Of a stretch of DNA of 64,000 nt, positions 10,594-20,742 are shown one piece after another. The translations under genes and the position numbers were made by a program. Numbering within the stretch: position 1 is the stretch's first letter; each line of letters opens with the position of its first letter. The stretch is taken from NCBI GenBank assembly GCA_030247855.1, contig JAPDRN010000060.1, positions 62,001-126,000 of the forward strand. The letters are read 5' to 3'. The notes beneath the pieces are model-generated. The model had not been told where the DNA came from. It saw nothing but the letters and a program-made list of their open reading frames with translations, and ran no database searches. This stretch comes from Knufia peltigerae (taxonomy: Eukaryota > Ascomycota > Eurotiomycetes > Chaetothyriales > Trichomeriaceae).

Positions 10594-11203
10594 CCTGTGT
10601 GCAGGAAAGTCCTGTAAATAGGACTTATGCAGGGGAAACGTTGTCTAAGGTAGTGTCTGGACGAAGGAGGGTGAGAATTGTATGCAGCAGACGTACGGAG
10701 TATGATCATGAATGCTGGAATCGAGTCCATGATGCTTTCTGGAGAAAAAGGTTCCCAATGCGGGAAAGATGTGCCAAGACATTATACCGCTGCTTTAAAG
10801 GCGGCTGAATCTGTAGGCTGAAACTCATTTCATCACCCGCCATCTTCTTCCACTTCATGCATCACATTGCAAGGAAACAGACAAGAAAAAATCAAAGTGA
10901 ATTATTCCCTCTGCTTCAGCAGTCTCTCATTATGATACTACATCAAATATTGCCATGAATCTCGCTTCACCTTTGAATTAGTTCGGGCGACGTCACATGC
11001 CAGTACATCGTTCATCAAGTCACATGCCCGCTGTCAACCTCGACGAGTATTTATCCAAAGCCTTTTAAGACGTGAAAGATTTCTTCCCCCTGCTTTCAGT
11101 ATTGAATCTACTTCACGACTTGTCTTTGGTATAACAGTACTCGATACTCTTGCACCTTTCGCGGCGCTATTTTTTTCCATCATTGATACCCTCTCCGCGT
11201 AAC
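10594..11203. promoter_or_regulatory. Divergent promoter with duplicated GTCACATG E-box
   Basis: These 610 bases separate the Atp25-like gene (-) from the coiled-coil gene (+). GTCACATGCC occurs twice in direct orientation at 10992-11001 and 11019-11028, and the first copy overlaps an ACGTCA half-site. RTCACRTG is the consensus of Cbf1-type bHLH factors. A TACGGAGTA element is at 10694-10702. Binding is inferred. Confidence 0.4.
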
Positions 11204-12337
11204 ATGGAGCAAACCGAGGGCACTCCCGCACGGAACGGTGACACGAGCAGCCCACGTGCTGCGAGGTCTTCAATGACTTCGTCTGGATTCCTTGCGGTGA
11301 ATCCAAGAAGAAGAGACTCCGATCAGGAGATCTCTTCTGAGAGTGCCGGGGGACAGTCGCAATTAAAGACGTCCCCTTCTTTGCCCGGGAGTACCAGACC
11401 CTTCCCAAATACAACATCTCCTCTGAAAGCATCGGCTTTGCAGGCTCGGTTTGGCCGAATAGAGACGAGAGAAGCTGAACTCGAGCAGAATCTGGAAGAG
11501 GCATTGCGGGAAAGAAGGAATCGGGAGGCAGGGATCCTAAGACTTCAGGAAGACCGAAGTGCTGGAATGGGAATTCGCGACCAGCGGCACAGCGATGTCG
11601 AAGCTGCTCGCAAGGCTTTCGAGGAAGCTGCCGCATACCATCAAACGCGAGAGGACCTCCTCGCGGATGCCGAAAACGATGTTGACCGCTCGGACTGTCA
11701 GCTGCAGCAAGCTTTGACGCAGCTGGAAAACGTGAAAATGGGTATAGCAGAGATTGAGCAGGAACGAAGAGAGCTGCAACGGGCCAAGGAGCATGTCAGC
11801 CGTCAGGCAAACAGATTGAAACTGGTGCGGGAGGACATTGATGCGATTGTAAATCAAGCACAATCTAGCCGACCTTTTCTCGCCAATCTATTCAGTGTCG
11901 TCGATGGTACGTCGACGGAGGAAGCGATGAAGGACGTAAAGGCCAAGCTGTTCGATGCGTTCATGGGCGTCGACGAGCATGAGGTCAAGAGGCTGGCGGA
12001 GACCATCTTGCTGGAAGGGCAGGAGGATGACGTTGCGGGACCCAGCAGCAGGGAAGTTGAAGAAGCTCCCGAGGAGGAGAACACCGTCCGTGCCGACCAG
12101 CATGCTGCAATTGGGCAGCCTCCGTCCTCACGCGATACCACGAGCGCAGAAGGTGATGTTTCTGCCGACCAGAGCAGGATCATTACTTTCAATTACAACC
12201 CTGATGACAGAGCCGAACACCGACGGCGCCGCGGGAGTCCTCTCGCCGGCCATCGAGACAGAAGACCTCGTCTCGACGATACCATGCCGCGTGAATCGTC
12301 TCGAGCAAGTTCCCGGCAGAGGCGACAGAGGTCGTGA
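11204..12337 (+). CDS. Coiled-coil protein of unknown function
   Basis: This is a single exon of 377 residues from the ATG at 11204; upstream in-frame codons have no nearer Met. I do not recognise the family. Residues about 1-85 are Ser/Pro/Thr-rich and likely disordered. About 90-220 is a strongly charged heptad-like helix (REAELEQNLEEALRERR, then QALTQLENVKMGIAEIEQER), predicted to form a coiled coil. A small conserved-looking block follows (FLANLFSVVDGTSTEEAM and FDAFMGVDEHEVKRLAETIL). The C-terminal 90 residues are acidic, then Arg/Ser-rich (SSRASSRQRRQRS at the end), which could serve in nuclear localisation. A role as a structural or scaffold protein is a guess from composition. Confidence 0.7.
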   Translation: MEQTEGTPARNGDTSSPRAARSSMTSSGFLAVNPRRRDSDQEISSESAGGQSQLKTSPSLPGSTRPFPNTTSPLKASALQARFGRIETREAELEQNLEEALRERRNREAGILRLQEDRSAGMGIRDQRHSDVEAARKAFEEAAAYHQTREDLLADAENDVDRSDCQLQQALTQLENVKMGIAEIEQERRELQRAKEHVSRQANRLKLVREDIDAIVNQAQSSRPFLANLFSVVDGTSTEEAMKDVKAKLFDAFMGVDEHEVKRLAETILLEGQEDDVAGPSSREVEEAPEEENTVRADQHAAIGQPPSSRDTTSAEGDVSADQSRIITFNYNPDDRAEHRRRRGSPLAGHRDRRPRLDDTMPRESSRASSRQRRQRS

Positions 12338-12800
12338 CCAGGTTATGAAAATGTGCAGTCACGTTGTGTTTCAAAAATTCCCCCCCTCTTTTTTTTTCAT
12401 TTTTTTTCCTTTTTTTTCATTTTTCTTCTTTTTTCTTCTTTTTCTCCTCAACACGAGGAATCAATTCCGAGGAATAGCAGGGAGCAGGACATGGGAAACT
12501 CAGAGCACGGCGCAACGTCAATTTCTTTTAGGATACAACATAATTTGAACGCGCAGCTTCCTTGATAGCCTGCCCAGCTGTCGAGATATGTCTCGACATT
12601 TGAGACATTTGAGACACTTGAGTAGTGAATGAATTCAAACGACTCGATCAGACTTTCTTTCGTTCAGTCTAACTGACCATGCTTGCCTCTGTTATGTGAC
12701 TCATTCTGTGTCTATCCATTCTCATCCTCATTCCATCTCGGAATCAAGTCGAATCCCATCAATGACCTAGTATCAGTGATCAAATATCAACGATCAACGA
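12338..12800. other. Convergent 3' region, coiled-coil gene / HDA1
   Basis: This contains the T tract described separately and a tandem GACATTTGA-type decamer (about 2.8 copies, 12595-12622). No gene is seen. Confidence 0.45.
12379..12449 (+). repeat. Pyrimidine (C/T) tract downstream of the coiled-coil gene
   Basis: A C-run is followed by about 65 bases of almost pure T with scattered C, 40-110 bases after the coiled-coil stop codon. It could form part of the 3' UTR or terminator of that gene, or be simple sequence. Confidence 0.6.
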
Positions 12801-15800
12801 TCAACGCTCAGTCCCCATGTAATAATCCCCAGTTGCCGTACTGAATCCTTGACCGTATGTCGTGACGCCTTGACTCGAACCACCCGACGCAAGACCACCG
12901 GCACCGGCACCATCGACAAACGAAGGCGTGACACCCCCGGCTGCCGCTGTTGCCGCCGCTGCGGTCGCCGCATCCAACGCACCAGGCGCACCAGGCGCAC
13001 CCGGATCATCGATTGTATCGCCAGATTCGCTTTCGGTCACGATGCTCTCCTCGTCCGAGTCCGCGGCGGCACGAACCTTCTCCTTGATCCACTCGGTCAC
13101 GTCGTCCTCGTGCATCTTCATCATGACGTTGAGGACCGAGGCGTCGCTGCGGACCAGCCTGCCGTACTTGCGCGAGGGCGGCTTGTCCTTTTTCCACAGG
13201 CTGTGGACCTGCGAGACATAGACAAGACTGTTGTCGCGGTACCAATGGCTCACCCAGTGCGAGGACGGGTTGGCGATGGGTCGGATCGGGTTCGTGGAGA
13301 TGAAGCCCACGATGCCCAAAAGGGACGGGTAGACGTTTTCTACGAATAAATCAGTTGGCTTGTCCACACAAGATGCGGCCCCTCCCCCTTTTCGAAACGC
13401 CGGGGGATGAGGAAGAACCGGAGAGATTCGGGTAAACGTACCATTCTCACTGACAAGCTTGGCCAAAGCGTGGAACGCCGTACCGGCACCCATGAGCACG
13501 ATACCGCCCGGGAAGTCCCATGGTTCGACATAATTCTCCCACAAGTACTGCGCGAGTTTCTCGCCTTCCTTGCGAGCGACATCGGTGGTCATGGACGCAT
13601 ACTCGACGTCTGTGTCGTGGTACTCGGGACTGTCTTCGTCGTTGATGGTAATGTGTTGGGGTACATTGACGTCTATGACTGCGAAACCGTGATTGACTGC
13701 CCACTTGATGTAATGCTGCGCACCATCAACCTTTTTTAAAGTCTGTAAGCTTATATTGAGGCACGCAATGAAGGGGGAAGGTAATGTGAGAGACGGGTGG
13801 GTTTTGACATTTGATGTACATGGACGTAGACGTGGAAATATTCCAAAGCATATCCTTGAGGTAAAGAAGGGATGGAGAAACACAGGAAAAACATACGAGC
13901 CACGTATCGTGTAGTTGATGCTGTGTGCTGAGACCGTTGTTGTAGGCGAGAAGATCTGGTCTGTTTGAACGATCGCAGTTAGTGATCCCCCTATCACCCA
14001 AATGGAACGAGCTAGCCAAGGGGGGAAGAACCCACGCATCATGGAAGATCATGAGAAGACGTTTCTTGGTCTCGTAATTAGGCCTGCTTAATGGGTCAAT
14101 ATCGCTCTAATAGCGAGGCGTAAGTAGATCTCACGTTGCGAGAACCTGTTGATCGAAGGATTTGGAAATGTTGTCACGGAAAATGTGTAGCTGGGTCAAC
14201 TTGTACTTGTCGTACAGGTGCTGTGCCTGCCACTGACGAATGATGTCTGTGAAGAGGAAGAGATTTGTTAGCAATCAAACTCGAGAGGCTTGGAAGTGTT
14301 GGACATGGATTTACCATGCAATCGTTCGCCACCAAATATACCCCCGACGGGGTCTGCGCAGTTTTTCGTCAGTTCGACATGTTTCATGTTCCTTCCGAGT
14401 TCATGTGTTTTTACCTTTGGGATAGATGCTTCTCCAGTACTTTGACTGCACGTTTCGAACTTGCGCAATCGTGTCGATCGCATGCTTTGTGGCTCCGGTT
14501 GCTTGCAACCTGTCGGGAGGCTCGCCCATCAATACACGTGCTACCGCGAGAGCCGATTTCGATATCGCTTGGAAATTGTAGCCACCCTGCGCAACCGATC
14601 AGTTTCCGGCTGCTGGAATGTCAAAGCTAATATGAGCTCACCTCAAGACAAACGGCTATCTTTCCATTAGCCAAAGACATGAGCATGTGAGTCATATGAG
14701 CGTAACAAGGAGGTGTGACATAGCAGCCGCCCAGCTCGTCACCAGCAGCAGCGTCGAATCCCGATGCAACTAGACGATCGTCAGCGCATCATCAGTAATG
14801 CACAATTTTTCCAGACATACCGATCACAAAATCAGGGTCGAATTCGGTTGCAATGGGCATGACCACGTTCTGAAAGGCGTACATGTAGTCGCCGTCACCC
14901 ATTCCCTTGGTCGGCCATGGGATGTTGACGTTTCTAGAACCCATTAGTCAAGCCCTGAACCTTGCACTCATTGGTGGCGATGCCTTACTTTCCGAGACCA
15001 GGACCCTCGCCGCAATGGTGCATATCGCCTTCATTTCCTGAAGGATAAAATCTGCCGTCCATGTGTACGTGCAGAGAGATGTAGAGGATGTTGGGATCTT
15101 GGTAGAACGCCTTCTGGCAACCGTTTCCTGTATGAGTCAGTAAGATAGACATTTATCAAACGCTGTGGAACTCGGACCATGATGGACATCCCTGTTGGCA
15201 AGGTTAACGATGAAGGGTCCCTGATACTGCTGAACGAAGTAACATACCAATCCACAATCAAAATCTTTCTGCAGTCCTCACCAAAGTCTCCCTGGCAGAC
15301 TTTCGAAGCAATACAGACGTTATTGAACAAACAGAAGCCCATTGTCCGATCAACCTCGGCGTGATGACCAGGTGGTCGAATGACAGCAATCGCATTCTTG
15401 ACTTTTCGCGTCATGACCGCCCTACAAGTCTCAATCGCGGCGCCAGCAGACAACTTGGACGAGAAATATGATAGAGCATTGAAGTATATCGAATCCATGT
15501 TCTGTTCATCCGAGAGGTCAATCAGGGTTTCGTCAGACATTTCTACCGGAATAATCAGTATCTCGTAAGCGATCCATGGTCGTAAACCTACCAGCAGTAC
15601 TCTTGACGAAATCGTAATGCTCCTTGGTATGTATCAGTTGACACTCTTCGCGCGTAGCTTCTCTCGCATCGATTCTGAGTAAAGGCATGTCAACCAAGGG
15701 AGGGTATCTCTTGTCGTCAACGAGACCAGCTTCGCACAATTCTTTGTAGATGTAGTAAATGCGCCTAGGATCCTCTGGGTGGACATTTTCGCCGCTTGTT

Positions 15801-16117
15801 GCCGCTACCTCTGCGTGGTAACGCATGCGCTCATCGTAACAAAGACCCGTAGGAAGTTGCGAAATCGGGAGGCCGCGCGGGATCTGAGAAGTGTTGTCGT
15901 CTTCAGACGAGGTGTCGGATATCATGGAGTCATCGTCTTCCTCATCTGAAGTCTCTATTTTCAGACGGTGGTTGATATCCCCAGCCATGTCTGGTGTATC
16001 TCGCATTGACGTGTCGCCAGAGATTTGAATTGGCTCCTCAAGTTTAGGTATCGGGTTGGGGAATCTGGGTTGGTCTGAAGGAAGACCTCCATAACCCGCT
16101 GGAGATAGATTTGACAT
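12801..16117 (-). CDS. hda1: Class II histone deacetylase HDA1/Clr3 with C-terminal Arb2 domain
   Basis: This nuclear zinc-dependent lysine deacetylase has 817 residues in 12 exons: 16117-15592, 15542-15248, 15191-15178, 15127-14989, 14933-14821, 14769-14642, 14586-14415, 14246-14135, 14086-14036, 13960-13897, 13742-13442 and 13339-12801. Junctions join in frame and the sum is divisible by three. An acidic N terminus precedes the deacetylase domain with PPGHHAE, DWDVHHGNG (zinc ligands D275 and H277), SLHVHMDGRFYPSG, VASGFDAAAGD (third ligand) and CLEGGYNF. The Arb2 domain follows (NYETKKRLLMIFHDA, HGFAVIDVN, VLMGAGTAFHAL), as in fission yeast Clr3. The C terminus is Ala/Gly-rich. Fungal HDA1 acts in gene silencing and often represses secondary-metabolite genes. 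The third exon is only 14 bases. Confidence 0.93.
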
Positions 16118-17360
16118 GTTGCTTTACAGGCTCTTTGTGAGCACTGTCAAAAGCCTCTGAAGCGCGTGGAAAGAGAACTTGCTAAAAGAAAGCCATGACG
16201 GGAAGTTCGCTTCCTGCTTCCCACGGAGACAATGATCGGTGGCTTTGATAGAACAATGGCTGAATTTAAGACTATTAATCTGTGAAACAACAATTGTTTA
16301 GAGACAAATAGAGATAACGAGCAAACTTAGAGGTGCCTATTCTCTCAGGTTTGCGCCTAACAGACACGCAATAGCATAGGAAGCATCGCAACATACCTCT
16401 CAGTATTCCCTTGGTACCGGGTTCGTGATACAGCGCCGCAAGCTCCGTGAAAACAAGGTGAATGGGATACAAAGTCGCGTCAAATATGAGTGAGTGCTCC
16501 GTGTACAAATTCAGTCCTTGATATATAGCAATTGGGCCTGAATGGCCTGTTCATAGCAAGATCTCCTACCTGGTAAAGTTGCAATCTGTAAACCGAATCA
16601 GGAGGAAGCCAATGCCAAGAACAGCCTTACACCTCGTCACATGATTCAGCCACCGATCGATCTGCCTCTCGAGATCGCACATGCGTTACTTGTACTCCGT
16701 ACAATTGCTCCTGTCTGACACAAGGCTGGGAGGTTGATGCTCGGGACACAAATTCTCATAAACGCCTCATGCAGTCAACACAACTATGGATATTGGTATT
16801 ACGCAGACCCAGTCCCTGAAGTAGCCGCCAATTGTCAGGAGACATGCTTAAGGATAGTGAAAATGACGAGCACCGAGACACTAATAAGGGCAGTAATAAC
16901 AACTAAGCTCCGCCTTATCAAGGTAAGCTACTCAGTCGTGTGCATTTTGCCAACTTGAAGGTACCTACCTTTACTTTTTATCCGAGGGTGTTTCACTTCA
17001 GTGGCAAGTAACAGCCTTGTGCGTAATGCAGAGGTGAGTGTGCGTGAAACCTACCGCCCAAACTGCAAATGCAGCAATAATACCAAATGCATTGGGTCGC
17101 ATTGGCATTCAGTCTTGATTGATGCACATCTGAACAATCCACAAGATCCTTATGCTTGTTCCGAGACTCGTATTCAGTTTATTGGAACTACGAGATCTTA
17201 ATCAATGTTACGTGACACTGTTCGTTTCATTTGCCGTAGCTCTCCAGTGAACTCAATCTATGGCTCCAAGCTGATTTTTCCTTTTAGAAAACGTCCCCGT
17301 CATAGCCTCGACCCCATAATGGGGTTCCAAGCATCGGCTGCTGGCATCTCGGTCCATGGC
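16118..17360. promoter_or_regulatory. HDA1 upstream region and GAPDH 3' flank
   Basis: These 1243 bases have no recognisable gene. Short open frames (16275-16508, 16734-16958, 17001-17201) lack domains and good start context. An RTCACRTG E-box is at 16636-16643 and a TACTCCGTA element at 16693-16701, about 520-580 bases upstream of HDA1. Confidence 0.4.
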
Positions 17361-18649
17361 TTACTTGCCCGCGTCGACCTTGGCAATGTATGCTGTGATT
17401 CGATGTTAGCAGAAGCTCCGACTTTTCCCGATCGGATATGGCACTCACCCAAAAGGTCCAGAACACGTCGGGAGTAACCCCACTCGTTGTCGTACCAGGA
17501 GACGAGCTTGACGAAGTGGTCGTTGAGGGCGATACCGGCCTTGACATCGAAGATCGACGAGTGAGGGTCTCCGTTCAAGTCGGTAGAGACAATGTCATCC
17601 TCGGTGTAACCGAGAATGCCTGTGTATACACGTTAATCAGGCTTCATATTACGGGGATTGGGATATTGCTCACCCTTGAGTTCTCCTTCCGAGGCAGCCT
17701 TGATGGCCTTCTTGATCTCCTCATAGGAGGCAGGCTTCTCCAGGACGCAGGTAAGATCAACAACGGAGACGTTGGAGGTGGGAACACGCATGGACATGCC
17801 GGTAAGCTTTCCGTTCAGGGATGGGATGACCTTGCCGACAGCCTTGGCTGCACCGGTGCTGCTGGGAATGATGTTCTGAGCAGCCGTTCGACCTCCTCTC
17901 CAGTCCTTGGCAGAAGGGCCGTCGACGGTCTTCTGGGTGGCAGTGTAGGAGTGGATGGTGGTCATGAGACCTTCCTTCATGCCAAAGTTGTCGTTGATGA
18001 CCTTGGCCAGAGGAGCAAGGCAGTTGGTTGTGCAAGAGGCGTTGGAGATGACGGGAATATCGGGCTTGTACTCCTTGTTGTTGACACCCATGACGAACAT
18101 TGGGGCATCAGCAGAAGGAGCCGAGATGACAACCTTCTTAGCACCACCCTTCAAGTGGGCAGAGGCCTTCTCAGTGGTGGTGAAGACACCAGTGGACTCG
18201 ACAATGTACTCTGCGCCAGTCTCGGACCACGGGATCTCGGCAGGATCTCTCTTCATGTAGAACTTGACCTCCTTGCCGTTGACAACCAAGGAGTCGGACT
18301 TGACTTCGATGGTGCCCTTGAACTGACCGTGTGTGCTGTCGTACTTCAACATGTATGCCTATCCGCTGTTAACTCGTACTCGGTGGAGGTTTGGAGGGAG
18401 AAGGTACATACGGCGTACTTGGGCTCAATGAAGGGGTCGTTGACGGCCACAACATGGACATCATCGTGCTCGAGACTGGTTGGGATTGTCAGATGGGTTC
18501 TGCCAGAAGCCGATCTTGGGCTACTTACGCATTTCGGTAGACCTTGGGAAAGAAGAGTCAGTTGAGGTTCAATACAACGACCAAGAAATCCTGCGACTTA
18601 CAATTCTGCCAATACGGCCAAAGCCGTTGATTCCGACTTGAACAGGCAT
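17361..18649 (-). CDS. gpdA: Glyceraldehyde-3-phosphate dehydrogenase
   Basis: This cytosolic glycolytic enzyme has 337 residues, the usual length. Six exons: 18649-18602, 18542-18529, 18475-18412, 18358-17674, 17619-17449 and 17392-17361. The second exon is only 14 bases. The N-terminal NAD-binding motif VGINGFGRIGRIVYRNA is restored by splicing. The catalytic cysteine lies in SNASCTTNCLAPL. SWYDNEWGYSRRVLDL and AKVDAGK close the protein. Codon choice is strongly biased to C-ending codons, as expected for a highly expressed gene. A probable extra intron lies in the 5' UTR. The opposite strand carries a long open frame (17438-18565) produced by this codon bias; I do not count it as a gene. 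Confidence 0.98.
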
Positions 18650-18685
18650 GGTTTTGGATTGCTTTTCAGAGAAGTTCGAGGAGTG

Positions 18686-18778
18686 CTGGCGAAAGAAAAC
18701 AATGTCAGTTGTCGAAGCTCAATGGAGGCTTTTATGGCAGGAAGAGTCGGAAGAGAACCACAAACATGTGAGACTTAC
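18686..18778 (-). promoter_or_regulatory. Probable 5' UTR intron of GAPDH gene
   Basis: On the minus strand, gtaagtctcac at 18778 is a strong donor and ttctttcgccag ending at 18686 is a strong acceptor, giving a 93-base intron that ends 36 bases before the start codon. Leader introns are known in fungal gpdA genes. The transcription start is not determined. Confidence 0.55.
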
Positions 18779-19673
18779 ATCAGTGAGTAGTCAGGTACAG
18801 CTTTGTCCAATCGAAGACTTGTGAGGATCTAGGATAGGCAGGATCTGAGGGTAGAATAGTGGTGTGATGAGCTGATGAGGAAAGCTTTTTGCTTTTGTAT
18901 TTCGTCGAGCAAATGGTGGGGCGGTGGTGTTGACGTTGAGGGGCAGACGCAGTTCAGCAGTTTGGCAGACTCCGGAGCTTCGGAGAAACGTAGCTGCGGA
19001 TACTTGGCGCACGCTGTGGTGCTTCAGTTATCGTGGGCGATAATTGTCTCTTCCGACGACGAGAACTGGACGGACAAGTGTAATTGATGCCTCGGATGCG
19101 GTCAGATAGTATGGGGTATGCTTTGTGACTACCGAGTCCTTAGACAGTATAAAAAACAGAACACAGCCGTTGATCCCAAGGCAGCTCGATATTAATACCT
19201 GAGCCTCGTCGGCGGATTTCTGGAGGCTTCTCGGATGCCGTGACTCAACATGGGCTCGATTATTACAACTCAGGGCAGCAAGACCCTCGTCCTGACCAAT
19301 CGCTTTGTTTGCTCTCTGGGAAGAACGGCAGCTTCTTCGCATTATCTATTGTTCCTGATCCTGCGCCGCTCTTCCGCGCAATTTTTGGCAATACCTATTT
19401 CCCTGAACCACACGGGTTGACTTGGAAATGTGGTAATATGTTGCACCCAGCCAGCGTCAACCTCGATAATACGGTTACGTTGCAGAGCACTCGCAGATCG
19501 GGAGATAACCACACCTGATGGGCATCAAAAAATCCGCGCATACATTTTTAATCCCAGATAATCACTTAAGGTAGGCTATAGAATACACTTTTGATGCAAC
19601 GTCTAGGGTCAAGATCGGTCTATCGCTGGTCACCTGGTGCACACGTTTTTCAATATCTGCAGCTTGCCCGCGT
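18779..19673. promoter_or_regulatory. GAPDH promoter and PHO88 3' flank
   Basis: This lies upstream of the GAPDH gene and should hold its promoter; I cannot assign single elements with confidence. An open frame at 19240-19518 (92 codons) has no recognisable domain and is left unannotated. Confidence 0.4.
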
Positions 19674-20360
19674 TTATTCTTCCTTGGCTCCGCCTCGTCC
19701 AGATCGTTCAGCAGCCTCGATGCTAGCTTTGTCGGTCTTCGTCTCGCCCTGGCCCATGCCCATCATGCCACCCGAAGCTTTCCATGGTCGTTTGAGCTCA
19801 CCAACGGCCGGTTTACCAAGAATGTAGACCTTGAACAAGTTGCTCTCAAAAGCACTTTTGACGGGGATGATGGACTGGATAAGCAGAGGATTCGTGTACT
19901 TGAGGTAGATGTGCATGAACGCCATCATGGCGACTCCCATCAACTGACCCTTGTAGGCGGCAGACACCTGGCCCTGGTCGTACTCTTGAATGGTCGTGGT
20001 GACAAGTTTCGGTTCTTCACCCGAGCCCATGGGCGCAGGCTCCACGTACTTGAGGGTTGTCAAATCTGCATTACTTTGTAAGCGACACGGGGGCTCTTGG
20101 TGCTTGATCCCATATGCAGCGTACCTCTCTTAGCTTTGATCTTCAGGCTAATATAATAGTAAAGACCAAAGATGATCAGGTTCGAAGCGACGTAGAGAAT
20201 GCGCACTCCCATCAGAACTTGGGGGTCGTCGAAGGGGACTCTTTTAGAGACTTGCATCATCCCGAGGATGATCACCAAGTTGGTGCTGAGAACAGTCAGT
20301 TACGAGAGCGCCACGGTGGGAAAGGAAAGGACTGTACATTTGGGGGCTGAAGGCGTTCAT
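19674..20360 (-). CDS. pho88: PHO88/SND3-type ER membrane protein
   Basis: This has 191 residues in three exons (20360-20338, 20285-20125, 20065-19674). The 23-base first exon encodes MNAFSPQ, and splicing gives MNAFSPQITNLVIILGMMQ, which starts the conserved N-terminal membrane segment. Further family features are PQVLMGVRILYVASNLIIFGLYYYI (second membrane segment), KYVEPAP, and a C-terminal block with MAFMHIYLKYTNPLLIQSI and KRPWKA. In yeast the protein (Pho88/Snd3) works in SRP-independent targeting to the endoplasmic reticulum and was first linked to phosphate uptake. Length matches the family. It is divergent from the Zn2Cys6 regulator. Confidence 0.95.
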
Positions 20361-20742
20361 AGTGGCTACAATAATGGAGAGGGTAGGCTTAAGCAGCAGG
20401 CAGGGTGGGATGCGATGTTCAACGACGCTGGCAGGAACGCGAATTTATACAAAGAAAGAAAAAGGTCCCTCAAGCATATGAGTATTCTTCACTGATGCGA
20501 AATGGACAGATCGCAGGCGCAGAGAATTGTCCCAGGCACCGAGGTGCTGCCAAGTGATCTCCAGTCATGTGACAAGCCGTCTTGGCAACCCGGCTAAAAT
20601 GACGAGAGAGAATACAGTTTGTACGTGGCGGGCGGCGTTGATTTCCATCCTCTGTCACTGGTGTACTCCGTACTGTATGTATGAAAGGGACTATGACTTG
20701 GCCCTGCCAACTCCACGGTGTGGAGCATTACTGCAATTCACC
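20361..20742. promoter_or_regulatory. Divergent promoter PHO88 / Zn2Cys6 regulator
   Basis: These 382 bases have an RTCACRTG E-box on the minus strand at 20566-20573 and a TACTCCGTA element at 20664-20672. No gene is seen. Confidence 0.4.

Noticed and set aside
17438..18565. 375-codon open frame on the + strand
   Set aside because: It lies wholly opposite the GAPDH gene and results from that gene's strong codon bias; the protein has no domain.
20527..20742. In-frame extension upstream of the Zn2Cys6 regulator start
   Set aside because: Sequence is promoter-like (E-box, TACTCCGTA), and the ATG at 20743 sits close to the zinc cluster as usual for the family.
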